Source of the DNA: Prevotella sp. UBA2754
GTDB taxonomy: Bacteria; Bacteroidota; Bacteroidia; Bacteroidales; Bacteroidaceae
Assembly: GCA_002353295.1 (NCBI GenBank)
Contig: DEJG01000022.1
Location: 52,535 to 116,534, forward strand
DNA length: 64,000 bases
Reading direction: 5' to 3'
Shown: positions 51,098 to 58,690 of the stretch, in pieces
Numbering within the stretch: position 1 is the first letter of the stretch
Layout: each line of letters begins with the position of its first letter
Translations under genes and position numbers: made by a program
The notes under the pieces: generated by a model
Database searches by the model: none
Seen by the model: only the letters and a program-made list of their open reading frames with translations
What the model was told of the DNA's origin: nothing

Positions 51098-52093
51098 ATG
51101 ATGATGAAGAAAGAAGATTTACGTATCGTGTTTATGGGAACACCAGAGTTTGCAGTTGCTACACTCCAAGCCTTGGTAGAGCACGGTTACAATGTTGTGG
51201 CTGTAGTCACCCAACCGGACAAGCCCGTAGGACGTCACGGTAGTGTGCTCCAGCCTTCTGCCGTCAAACAATATGCCCTGGAACATGGGCTTCCAGTACT
51301 CCAGCCCGAGAAGATGAAAGACCCTGCGTTTGTGGAGCAGTTACGCTCTTATGATGCAAACCTGCAGGTGGTTGTGGCCTTCCGCATGTTGCCGGAGGTG
51401 GTGTGGGCTATGCCCGAATATGGCACCTTCAATGTTCATGCAGCCCTGTTGCCTCAGTATCGTGGTGCTGCTCCTATTAACTGGGCAGTCATCAATGGCG
51501 AGACGGAGACGGGAGTGACTACTTTCTTCTTAGACCATGACATAGACACCGGTCGCATCATTATGCAATTGCCTTTCGCCATCCCCGACGATGCTGACGT
51601 AGAATATGTCTATGACGGACTGATGCACCTCGGTGCTGATATCTGTTTGCAAACGCTCGACCGTATCATTGCTGCCGACGGACATCCAGAAACGATGAGT
51701 CAGGAGGATGTGCTCAACTCACAACTCTCCACTCTCCACTCATTACCCCCCGCCCCAAAAATCTTTAAGGAAACATGTGAGATAGACTGGTCCCAGTCAG
51801 CCAAACGTGTCTATGACTTCGTTCGTGGCCTGAGTCCTTATCCTGGGGCTTGGACTACGTTGGTTGCCCCGGATGGTAAAGAGACGGTGCTCAAGATCTT
51901 CAAGACACGTAAGACTGGTCATATAGCAGGAGTAGGACAAGGACAGATTTCCATCGAGCAAAAAGCTTTGTTGGTGGCCACGCAAGACGAATGGCTTGCT
52001 ATCGAGGAATTACAGTTAGCAGGCAAAAAGCGAATGATGGCTCGTGACTTCCTCAACGGGATGAAAGACATTGAATCGTACACTATAAAATAA
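51098..52093 (+). CDS. fmt: Methionyl-tRNA formyltransferase
   Basis: Fmt formylates initiator Met-tRNA. The 331-residue protein has VFMGTPEFAV at the N-terminus and the catalytic segment FNVHAALLPQYRGAAPINWA with Asn and His, plus the downstream Asp in FFLDHDIDTG. The C-terminal OB-like domain starts near APKIFKETCEIDW. Residues about 206-215 (LNSQLSTLHS) come from a heptamer repeat in the linker between domains. ATG at 51098, 51101 or 51104 could start it; no gap separates it from the ClC stop. Confidence 0.95.
   Translation: MMMKKEDLRIVFMGTPEFAVATLQALVEHGYNVVAVVTQPDKPVGRHGSVLQPSAVKQYALEHGLPVLQPEKMKDPAFVEQLRSYDANLQVVVAFRMLPEVVWAMPEYGTFNVHAALLPQYRGAAPINWAVINGETETGVTTFFLDHDIDTGRIIMQLPFAIPDDADVEYVYDGLMHLGADICLQTLDRIIAADGHPETMSQEDVLNSQLSTLHSLPPAPKIFKETCEIDWSQSAKRVYDFVRGLSPYPGAWTTLVAPDGKETVLKIFKTRKTGHIAGVGQGQISIEQKALLVATQDEWLAIEELQLAGKKRMMARDFLNGMKDIESYTIK
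51713..51740. repeat. Heptamer tandem repeat inside fmt (4 copies)
   Basis: CTCAACT, CACAACT, CTCCACT and CTCCACT in direct succession (51713-51740). It is the reverse complement of the AGTTGAG/AGTGGAG units at 9673, 57672 and 62506. It lies in the inter-domain linker, so the reading frame tolerates it. Confidence 0.85.
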
Positions 52094-52165
52094 ATAATGT
52101 TAAAGACAAAATAAACATCTGAGGCTGTCCGTTTGGAAAGTAGAAACATTAAACAATAGTTGCCT

Positions 52166-52297
52166 ATGCAAATTTCTACTCAAGAACCATTAATTCAGCC
52201 TCGTGAGTCAACTATTCTGTTCATTAAGCAGATGGCCAGAATGTATAGAACAGTAAAAGGACCTAACGACACCTTTGTGGTGGAAGGATTGAATTAA
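52166..52297 (+). CDS. Small hypothetical protein (43 residues)
   Basis: An ATG at 52166 opens a 43-residue frame ending TAA at 52295-52297, 12 bases before rpe. The sequence (start MQISTQEPLIQPRE, end NDTFVVEGLN) is well balanced, with a helical middle STILFIKQMARMYRT and no low-complexity bias. It fills a 216-base gap in a region where genes otherwise abut. It has no signal peptide. I do not recognise it. Confidence 0.5.
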   Translation: MQISTQEPLIQPRESTILFIKQMARMYRTVKGPNDTFVVEGLN

Positions 52298-52309
52298 AAT
52301 GAAAATGAA

Positions 52310-52957
52310 ATGACGAAAGTATCACCTTCATTGCTCGCAGCCGACTTTCTTCATCTCGACCGCGACATCGACATGATTAATCGCAGTGAAGCCGATTGGC
52401 TTCATCTTGATGTGATGGATGGCGTCTTCGTACCCAACATCTCATTTGGTTTCCCTGTGTTGGAAGCTGTCGCCTCCATATGCACCAAACCCTTGGATGT
52501 GCATTATATGATCGTGCATCCAGAACAGTATATCAAGCAAACAGCCAAATTAGGTGCTATGATGATGAATGTTCATTTCGAGGCATGCACACATCTGCAT
52601 CGTACGGTTCAGGAAATCCACGATGCTGGCATGAAGGCTGGAGTGACGCTGAATCCAGCCACACCAGTATCAATGTTGGAAGACATTATCAGTGATGTGG
52701 ATCTGGTCTTGCTGATGAGTGTAAACCCTGGTTTCGGTGGTCAGAAGTTCATTGAGAACACCATTCAAAAAGTGCAAAGTCTCCGTCGGATGATTGACGA
52801 GAAAGGTTGCCGTGCCCTTATTGAGGTTGATGGTGGGGTGCAAGCAGAAACAGCTCCCCGTCTGGTAAAGGCAGGCGTCGATGTCTTGGTCAGTGGCAGT
52901 TATGTGTTCAAGGCTTCAGATCCTATTCAAATTATCAGCGAACTGCGTTCGCTCTAG
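52310..52957 (+). CDS. rpe: Ribulose-phosphate 3-epimerase
   Basis: Rpe interconverts ribulose 5-phosphate and xylulose 5-phosphate. The 215-residue TIM barrel has SPSLLAADF, WLHLDVMDGVFVPNISFG (metal ligands His32 and Asp34), LDVHYMIVHPEQYI, VNPGFGGQKFI and EVDGGVQ. It is the last gene of the plus-strand run; the convergent sigma factor ends 15 bases away, with a small GAGTG/CACTC hairpin between them. Confidence 0.96.
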   Translation: MTKVSPSLLAADFLHLDRDIDMINRSEADWLHLDVMDGVFVPNISFGFPVLEAVASICTKPLDVHYMIVHPEQYIKQTAKLGAMMMNVHFEACTHLHRTVQEIHDAGMKAGVTLNPATPVSMLEDIISDVDLVLLMSVNPGFGGQKFIENTIQKVQSLRRMIDEKGCRALIEVDGGVQAETAPRLVKAGVDVLVSGSYVFKASDPIQIISELRSL

Positions 52958-52972
52958 GTAGATGAGTGGTGG

Positions 52973-53569
52973 TCACTCCATATTCAGGTAGATGTTATTC
53001 TGCTTAGCCATGTGTCGCATATTGATGATAGCGTAACGCATGCGACCTAGTGAGGTGTTGATACTCACTCCAGTGATTTCTGCAATCTCCTTGAATGACA
53101 TTCCCTGATAGTAACGCATATATACCACTTCACGCTGGGCAGCGGGAAGTTTTTGCATCAGATGGCGCACATCGGCCATAATCTGGTTGTTGACAAACTC
53201 GTTCTCACGATTGCCTTCCTTTAAAGACTCGTTGCTCAGATGACTCAGGTCGTTTTCGGCATTCGGCTCGAAAAGGTGCTCACTCTTGTGACGACGGAAT
53301 TTGTCAATCATAATATTGTGGGCAATACGTGTCAGCCAACACGAGAACTTGCCAGTGTTGGCGTATTTACCCTCTTGCAACTTTACGATGGCTTTGATAA
53401 AGGTATCTTGAAAGATATCATTAGCCAAATCATAGTCGCGTACTACGAATTGAATATAACTGAACAACTTCTGTTGGTTTCTTGTTAGTAACTCATCAAA
53501 AGCCTTGTTGTCTCCCGCAGCGTAGAGGAAAGCAAGCTCCTCGTCAGTGCGGCGTGCATATGTCTTCAT
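52973..53569 (-). CDS. ECF-type RNA polymerase sigma factor
   Basis: The 198-residue protein has sigma region 2 (about 12-85, with FDELLTRNQQKLFSYI, DLANDIFQDTFIKA and CWLTRIAHNIMIDKFRR) and region 4 (about 135-190, LPAAQREVVYMRYYQGMSFKEIAEITGVSINTSLGRMRYA). No anti-sigma gene is adjacent, so the signal is unknown. The ORF could be extended to a TTG at 53575, but the ATG at 53569 (MKTYARRTDEEL) is more likely. Confidence 0.92.
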   Translation of the reverse strand: MKTYARRTDEELAFLYAAGDNKAFDELLTRNQQKLFSYIQFVVRDYDLANDIFQDTFIKAIVKLQEGKYANTGKFSCWLTRIAHNIMIDKFRRHKSEHLFEPNAENDLSHLSNESLKEGNRENEFVNNQIMADVRHLMQKLPAAQREVVYMRYYQGMSFKEIAEITGVSINTSLGRMRYAIINMRHMAKQNNIYLNME

Positions 53570-53651
53570 ACTCAAATTGTTTTAATTGAAGTAGAAGTTT
53601 TGTCGATAGGCAATTCTATTTAGTTATTAACAAATATTATTATTTCATCTG

Positions 53652-53683
53652 CAAAAATAAATATAATTTTTATTTCTGCCAAA
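53652..53683 (-). promoter_or_regulatory. Promoter of the ECF sigma gene
   Basis: The minus strand has TTTG (53680-53683), a 20-base spacer and TATTTTTG (53652-53659). The region is AT-rich, so a chance match is possible. Confidence 0.6.
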
Positions 53684-53725
53684 TAAAATGTGGAAAAAAT
53701 AACCAAAAAGGTGTTTTTCAACAGA

Positions 53726-53750
53726 AAAGAGCAGCTTTTTGCTGCCCTTT
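53726..53750 (-). terminator. Terminator of rfbA
   Basis: On the minus strand AAAGGGCAGC / GCTGCTCTTT (53741-53750 with 53726-53735; 10 bp with one G-U pair) around a 5-base loop, a few bases after the rfbA stop, followed by TTCTGTTG. Confidence 0.78.
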
Positions 53751-53753
53751 TCC

Positions 53754-54626
53754 TTATTCTGCTAACTGTAGGAGATATCGTCCGTAGTCGTTTTTGGCCA
53801 TCGGTTCGGCAACCTTTCTAAGCTGTTCTTTTGTAATCCACCCCCGCTTGAAAGCTATTTCTTCCAAACAGGCCACCTTTAGTCCTTGGCGCTTCTCAAT
53901 GACTTCGATGAATGTACTGGCCTCCGACAAAGAATCGTGTGTACCGGTGTCAAGCCATGCAAAACCACGTTGCAGAGTCTGCACTTTCAGATTCTGCTGT
54001 TTCAAGTATTCTTGATTGACAGTGGTGATTTCCAATTCACCACGTGCTGAGGGCTTGATGTTCTTGGCAATCTCCACCACACTGTTGGGATAGAAATAGA
54101 GACCTACCACAGCATAATTTGACTTTGGTTTGGCGGGTTTCTCTTCGATACTCAGACAGTTTCCATCAGCATCAAACTCAGCAACACCGTAACGCTCAGG
54201 GTCGTTCACGTAATATCCGAAGACAGTGGCCTGACCGTGTTTCTCAGCATTCTCCACGCTCTGTTTCAGCAATCCCGTGAAACCGCTGCCGTAGAATATG
54301 TTGTCGCCCAATACCAAGCAGGCACAATCGTTACCGATGAATTTTTCACCGATAATGAAAGCTTGAGCCAATCCGTCGGGTGAAGGCTGTTCGGCATATT
54401 CGAAATGCACGCCAATCTCCGAACCGTCACCTAACAGGCGCTTGAAACCAGGCAGGTCGTAAGGGGTCGAAATAATCAGGATTTCACGGATACCAGCCAG
54501 CATCAGAGCCGAGATAGGGTAGTAGATCATCGGTTTGTCAAAGATGGGAATCAACTGCTTCGAAATTCCTTTTGTGATGGGGTAGAGGCGTGTTCCGCTG
54601 CCACCTGCCAATACAATTCCTTTCAT
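53754..54626 (-). CDS. rfbA: Glucose-1-phosphate thymidylyltransferase
   Basis: RfbA makes dTDP-glucose, the first step to dTDP-rhamnose. The 290-residue protein has the nucleotide loop LAGGSGTRLYPIT, KQLIPIFDKPMIYYPISALML, EYAEQPSPDGLAQAF, LGDNIFYG and the allosteric-domain segment RGFAWLDTGTHDSL. Unlike the common rfbACDB cluster it stands alone here, between its own terminator and a divergent promoter region. Confidence 0.96.
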   Translation of the reverse strand: MKGIVLAGGSGTRLYPITKGISKQLIPIFDKPMIYYPISALMLAGIREILIISTPYDLPGFKRLLGDGSEIGVHFEYAEQPSPDGLAQAFIIGEKFIGNDCACLVLGDNIFYGSGFTGLLKQSVENAEKHGQATVFGYYVNDPERYGVAEFDADGNCLSIEEKPAKPKSNYAVVGLYFYPNSVVEIAKNIKPSARGELEITTVNQEYLKQQNLKVQTLQRGFAWLDTGTHDSLSEASTFIEVIEKRQGLKVACLEEIAFKRGWITKEQLRKVAEPMAKNDYGRYLLQLAE

Positions 54627-54655
54627 ATTCTTCGCTTTTTATTTGATTTTCGCTG

Positions 54656-54663
54656 CAAAGTTA
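54656..54663 (-). promoter_or_regulatory. -7 box of rfbA
   Basis: The minus strand reads TAACTTTG, start near 54649, leader of about 23 bases. It faces the plus-strand box at 54676, only 12 bases away, so the two promoters may compete. Confidence 0.58.
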
Positions 54664-54675
54664 GAAAAAAAATTG

Positions 54676-54683
54676 TAACTTTG
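54676..54683 (+). promoter_or_regulatory. -7 box of the gene at 54706
   Basis: TAACTTTG with start near 54690 and a leader of about 16 bases. No TTTG at the -33 distance. Confidence 0.58.
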
Positions 54684-54705
54684 CACCGTTTTTAATCAAT
54701 TAATT

Positions 54706-55338
54706 ATGGGATTCTTTTCAAAACTATTCGGTCGCAAGGGCGACGATACAGAACAGAAAGTGGGAGGCATGGAGGATTTCATGACCCTTATCCGCGTATA
54801 TTTTCAGGCAGTAATGGCTTCTGATTTGGGTATCACCAACTTGGCTGCTTTACCCGACTTGCGCGTATTTAAAGCCACACTGCATGTTCCTACACAGAAC
54901 AATAAACTCGGTCTGGCTGAGAAGTCGCGCTGTAAGAAGATGCTGAAGGAAATCTATGGTATGAGCGACGACTTTACCAAGGAGATAGAGGCAAGTATCC
55001 GCAAACGCTGCAAGAAGCCACAGGATATCCAGACTTACATGATTCAGTTCTCTGCCTTTTCGCAAGACCTGATGATGCTGACGGGTAACCTGATGAAGTT
55101 TAAACTTCGTGTACCCAGTTTCTTCAAGAGTGCTATCCGCACCATGACGGAGAAGACCGTTAATGATATTTATAACAAGAACGACTTCTCTGATGCTGGT
55201 GTAATGAAAACAGTGGTTGCTATTCGTCAATACACTCAAAAGTTAGGCTTTTCCCAGCAGTGGGTTACCGACTTCGTTTATCGCATAGTGATGCTTGCCA
55301 AGAAAGAAAAACGGCCAGCAGAGAGCGAAACGAAATAA
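54706..55338 (+). CDS. Hypothetical protein, N-terminal amphipathic segment
   Basis: A 210-residue protein not recognised. It begins MGFFSKLFGRKGDD, a short amphipathic, basic stretch of the kind that can associate with membranes, followed by mainly helical sequence (about 20-200; e.g. EDFMTLIRVYFQAVMAS, RCKKMLKEIYGMSDDF, QDLMMLTGNLMKFKLRVPSFFKSAI). It lies upstream of the ZapB-like, zapA and rny genes but has a 76-base gap with another promoter before them. Codon use does not differ visibly from its neighbours. Confidence 0.75.
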   Translation: MGFFSKLFGRKGDDTEQKVGGMEDFMTLIRVYFQAVMASDLGITNLAALPDLRVFKATLHVPTQNNKLGLAEKSRCKKMLKEIYGMSDDFTKEIEASIRKRCKKPQDIQTYMIQFSAFSQDLMMLTGNLMKFKLRVPSFFKSAIRTMTEKTVNDIYNKNDFSDAGVMKTVVAIRQYTQKLGFSQQWVTDFVYRIVMLAKKEKRPAESETK

Positions 55339-55387
55339 AAAACGTTAAATCTTTACTTTAAAGAAAAGACTTTAACAAAAAAATATT

Positions 55388-55395
55388 TACCTTTG
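55388..55395 (+). promoter_or_regulatory. -7 box of the ZapB-like/zapA/rny genes
   Basis: TACCTTTG with start near 55402 and a leader of about 13 bases before the ATG at 55415. No -33 TTTG. Confidence 0.55.
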
Positions 55396-55414
55396 TCAAG
55401 TAAAGTGGGATGTT

Positions 55415-55717
55415 ATGACGCCTAATGAGAAAACGATAGTTACGTTCGAGACCCGTTTGAGGCAGATGATACTCCAGTTTCAAGAGCTGAAAAAGGAGAA
55501 TCAGGAGCTTTATGCGATGATTGAAAAGAACGAGCAGGACATCAAACAACTGCAGGCTAAGTTGGAACAGGAGCAGAATGACTATAACTCACTGAAGATG
55601 GCTAAGATGATTGAGATTACTGATGGTGACCTAGATGGTGCCAAGAATCGTTTGTCGAAGCTTATCCGTGATGTTAACAAATGTATTGCAATCCTCAGTG
55701 ACGAAGAACAGCAATAG
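55415..55717 (+). CDS. Small coiled-coil protein upstream of zapA (ZapB-like)
   Basis: A 100-residue, highly charged protein. Residues about 10-70 form an unbroken heptad coiled coil (TFETRLRQMILQFQELKKENQELYAM and on), followed by a short helix KNRLSKLIRDVNKCIAIL. No signal peptide or enzyme motif. Its size, coiled coil and position 14 bases before zapA suggest a cell-division accessory protein like ZapB (inference from context). Confidence 0.75.
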   Translation: MTPNEKTIVTFETRLRQMILQFQELKKENQELYAMIEKNEQDIKQLQAKLEQEQNDYNSLKMAKMIEITDGDLDGAKNRLSKLIRDVNKCIAILSDEEQQ

Positions 55718-55731
55718 GGACAACAAGTTAC

Positions 55732-56034
55732 ATGGCAGATCAAAGTAAACTAAATATCAGGTTGCATGTCTATGACGAGGAAATCGAAGTCAAGATTAAT
55801 CGTGAAGACGAAGAGTACTATCGGAATGCAGCCAAACTCATTACCGATCGCTATAACGCATACGCACAGGCATACAAAGGGCGTAAGTCGGAGCATGTTA
55901 TATCGTTGATGACACTCATTGACGTAGCTCTGATGTATGAGCGTGAGCGGTTGCATAATGATACTGCCCCCTATGATGATGTTCTTACCCGCCTCACGAA
56001 GGAGATGGAAGAGGTTTTGGGATCGTCACGTTGA
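55732..56034 (+). CDS. zapA: Cell division protein ZapA
   Basis: ZapA binds and bundles FtsZ filaments. The 100-residue protein has the ZapA fold: N-terminal strands KLNIRLHVYDEEIEVKINREDEEYYRNAAKLIT followed by a long helix with HVISLMTLIDVALMYERERL. Length and sequence match the family. It precedes rny by 34 bases. Confidence 0.9.
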   Translation: MADQSKLNIRLHVYDEEIEVKINREDEEYYRNAAKLITDRYNAYAQAYKGRKSEHVISLMTLIDVALMYERERLHNDTAPYDDVLTRLTKEMEEVLGSSR

Positions 56035-56068
56035 CGAAATGAGAACATTAACTCAATATATATAATTT

Positions 56069-57610
56069 ATGAATATTATAGTTGCTATTATTGCCATTGT
56101 GGCCGCCTTAGTATTGGGTGGCGTGTGTGGCTTTTTGATTTTCCGTTTTGTCATAAAGGGGAAATATAATGAAATGGTCAGTGCAGCCAAGAAAGAGGCT
56201 GAGGTAATCAAGGAAAAGAAACTTCTGGAAGTCAAGGAGAAGTTCCTCAACAAAAAGAGTGAACTGGAGAAGGAAGTGCAGCAGCGCAACCAGCACTTCC
56301 AACAGAACGAGAACCGTCTGAAACAGCGAGAGATTTCCCTCAACCAGCGTCAGGAGGAGTTAGGCCGTCGTAAGAACGAACTCGACAACCAGCAGAATCG
56401 CATCGATAACGAGAAGAAGATGCTTGCCCTCAAGACCGAGGAACTCGAGAAAATGCAAATGCAGGAACGTACCAAGCTTGAAGAGCTCTCAGGACTTAGT
56501 GCCGAGGAGGCTAAAGCCCGTCTGGTAGAGGCGATGAAAGATGAGGCTAAGACGGATGCTGCCAGCTATATCAACGAAATCATGGATGAGGCCAAGCTTA
56601 ATGCTAATGCACAGGCCAAGAAAATAGTTATCCAAACTATCCAGCGAGTAGCTACTGAAACAGCTATTGAAAACTCTGTCAGCGTTTTCCATATCGAAAA
56701 CGACGACGTGAAAGGTCGTATTATCGGACGTGAAGGTCGGAATATCCGTGCACTGGAAGCTGCTTGTGGCGTTGAAATTGTTGTTGATGATACACCTGAG
56801 GCTATCGTGATTTCCGCCTTCGATCCCATTCGTCGTGAGACCTGCCGTTTGGCACTTCACCAGTTGGTGAGCGACGGACGTATTCACCCTGCCCGTATTG
56901 AGGAGGTTGTTGCCAAAGTGAAGAAACAGTTGGAAAACGAGGTCATTGAGACAGGTAAGCGTACAGCTATTGACTTGGGTATCCATGGTCTGCATCCCGA
57001 ACTGATTCGTATCATTGGTAAAATGAAATATCGTTCTTCTTACGGTCAGAACCTGTTGCAGCATGCCCGCGAAACAGCCAACCTGTGTGCGGTGATGGCT
57101 GCTGAGCTGGGACTGAACCCGAAGAAGGCCAAGCGTGCCGGACTGTTGCATGATATAGGTAAGGTGCCCGATGAGGACACTGAGGATCCACACGCTATCT
57201 ATGGTGCCAAGATTGCAGAGAAATACAAGGAGAAACCCGATATCTGCAATGCCATCGGTGCTCACCATGACGAGATGGAGATGCAGACGCTGCTGGCTCC
57301 TATTGTGCAGATTTGCGATGCTATCAGTGGTGCCCGTCCCGGTGCCCGTCGTGAAATCGTTGAAGCTTATATCAAGCGACTCAACGACCTGGAGGCTATC
57401 GCCATGAGTTATCCTGGGGTTACAAAGACATATGCCATCCAGGCTGGTCGTGAACTCCGTGTCATTGTCGGTGCCGACAAGATGGATGATGCCGAGACGG
57501 AGGCACTCAGCGGTGAGATAGCCACAAAGATTCAGAACGAAATGACCTATCCCGGTCAGGTGAAGATAACGGTTATCCGCGAAACACGCTCCGTAGCGTA
57601 TGCAAAATAA
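56069..57610 (+). CDS. rny: Ribonuclease Y
   Basis: RNase Y is a membrane-anchored endoribonuclease that initiates mRNA decay. The 513-residue protein has an N-terminal membrane helix (about 3-26), a long coiled coil (about 35-150), a KH domain with GRIIGREGRNI (217-227) and an HD domain with His332 (LLQHARETA) and His361-Asp362 (LLHDIGK). Length and order are those of the family. It ends in a strong bidirectional terminator. Confidence 0.96.
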   Translation: MNIIVAIIAIVAALVLGGVCGFLIFRFVIKGKYNEMVSAAKKEAEVIKEKKLLEVKEKFLNKKSELEKEVQQRNQHFQQNENRLKQREISLNQRQEELGRRKNELDNQQNRIDNEKKMLALKTEELEKMQMQERTKLEELSGLSAEEAKARLVEAMKDEAKTDAASYINEIMDEAKLNANAQAKKIVIQTIQRVATETAIENSVSVFHIENDDVKGRIIGREGRNIRALEAACGVEIVVDDTPEAIVISAFDPIRRETCRLALHQLVSDGRIHPARIEEVVAKVKKQLENEVIETGKRTAIDLGIHGLHPELIRIIGKMKYRSSYGQNLLQHARETANLCAVMAAELGLNPKKAKRAGLLHDIGKVPDEDTEDPHAIYGAKIAEKYKEKPDICNAIGAHHDEMEMQTLLAPIVQICDAISGARPGARREIVEAYIKRLNDLEAIAMSYPGVTKTYAIQAGRELRVIVGADKMDDAETEALSGEIATKIQNEMTYPGQVKITVIRETRSVAYAK

Positions 57611-57613
57611 AAG

Positions 57614-57644
57614 AAAAAGGCTTGGAAAATGTCCAAGCCTTTTT
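57614..57644. terminator. Bidirectional terminator between rny and the oxidoreductase
   Basis: A 13-bp perfect stem AAAAAGGCTTGGA (57614-57626) / TCCAAGCCTTTTT (57632-57644) with a 5-base loop, A/T-rich on both sides, so it serves both strands. Confidence 0.93.
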
Positions 57645-57671
57645 TCTTTTTCACTCTTGCCCTGTCTGGCG

Positions 57672-57696
57672 AACTCTCAACTCTCAACTCTCAACT
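57672..57696. repeat. Heptamer tandem repeat at the oxidoreductase stop codon
   Basis: CTCAACT three times (57676-57682, 57683-57689, 57690-57696) preceded by a partial copy. On the minus strand it encodes the last residues ELRVES and the stop TGA, so the C-terminus of the gene is made by the repeat. Confidence 0.85.
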
Positions 57697-58678
57697 CATC
57701 CATCGGATACACCACGCCCCACTTAAATCGTAACTCGTCCATCAGCTTCATGATATAAAGTGTCTCGTCCAATGGCATATAGGGCGACTCTGTCAGTCCT
57801 TGATTCAATGCTTCTTTGCAAGCCAGGAACTGATATTCGTACCCTGTGATCTGTTGCGGAACCTTGATTTCTTCTACGATGATACGGTCGCGTTTATATA
57901 CCTTGACCGTCTGTGGGTTATTGATATTGTCCACTATCAGGTATCCCTCCGTTCCGCAGATAGTACCTTGATTATCGTTTACCGAGCAGGCTGTAGATTG
58001 GATATTTGCCATGATGCCCCCCTCCATGCGCCATGAGATGCAGTTGGTGAGGTCCATCCCCGTGTCCGACTTCATACACTGCGACTCTATCTGCTCTATC
58101 TTAGCGTCACAGAACATGCGTACGAAGTTGATACCATAGACACCTAGGTCCAGCAAGGCACCGCCACAGAGGTCGGCACGCATGATGCGGGGCTTGTTGC
58201 CCATGCTGTAGCCGATACTGCCCGTCAGCAGGCGCAGCTCACCCAGTCGCCCGCTCTTGATGATGTCACGGATTGTCTGTACGATAGGTTGGTAGCGTGT
58301 CCAGATCGCTTCAGCCACATACACCTTCTTGGCTCTAGCAGCATCTACAATCTTACGGGCTTGGTTGTAGTTTGCCATAAATGCTTTCTCTACCAGACAA
58401 GGTTTCCTTTTTTCTATTGCCTCCATCGTCACGTCGAAATGGTGAGAGTGGGGTGTACCGACATACACTAAGTCGATATCCTCTGCGTCGAGGAGTTCAG
58501 AGTAAGAGCCGTAGGCGCATGGTATTCCCCATTTCTCGGCAAAGTCCTGCGCTTTCTGTAATGTTCTGGAAGCCACGGCATGGCAGGTGACTCCCTCCAT
58601 CCGTTGAATGGTGAATGCCGCTTTCTCGGCAATCCATCCTGTGGCAATAATGCCAACGCGTAAATCTGTCTGTTTCAT
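57677..58678 (-). CDS. Gfo/Idh/MocA-family oxidoreductase
   Basis: The 333-residue protein has an N-terminal Rossmann domain (VGIIATGWIAEKAA, then VASRTLQKAQDFAEKWGI, DLVYVGTPHSHHFD and CLVEKAF, where many members have EKP) and the C-terminal MocA beta-sheet domain (from about 125, GELRLLTGSIGYS; GGALLDLGVYGINFVRM). It is an NAD(P)-dependent sugar or polyol dehydrogenase resembling the dihydrodiol dehydrogenase branch; substrate unknown. The usual end is altered by a heptamer repeat that contains the stop. It is the last gene after dinB (12-base gap). Confidence 0.9.
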   Translation of the reverse strand: MKQTDLRVGIIATGWIAEKAAFTIQRMEGVTCHAVASRTLQKAQDFAEKWGIPCAYGSYSELLDAEDIDLVYVGTPHSHHFDVTMEAIEKRKPCLVEKAFMANYNQARKIVDAARAKKVYVAEAIWTRYQPIVQTIRDIIKSGRLGELRLLTGSIGYSMGNKPRIMRADLCGGALLDLGVYGINFVRMFCDAKIEQIESQCMKSDTGMDLTNCISWRMEGGIMANIQSTACSVNDNQGTICGTEGYLIVDNINNPQTVKVYKRDRIIVEEIKVPQQITGYEYQFLACKEALNQGLTESPYMPLDETLYIMKLMDELRFKWGVVYPMDELRVES

Positions 58679-58690
58679 AGTTTTTTGTTG

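Noticed and set aside
52964..52978. Terminator between rpe and the sigma gene
   Set aside because: The GAGTG/CACTC stem is only 5 bp and no T-run follows on either strand.
53570..53575. TTG start of the sigma factor at 53575
   Set aside because: It adds only two codons, while the ATG at 53569 gives a usual ECF N-terminus.
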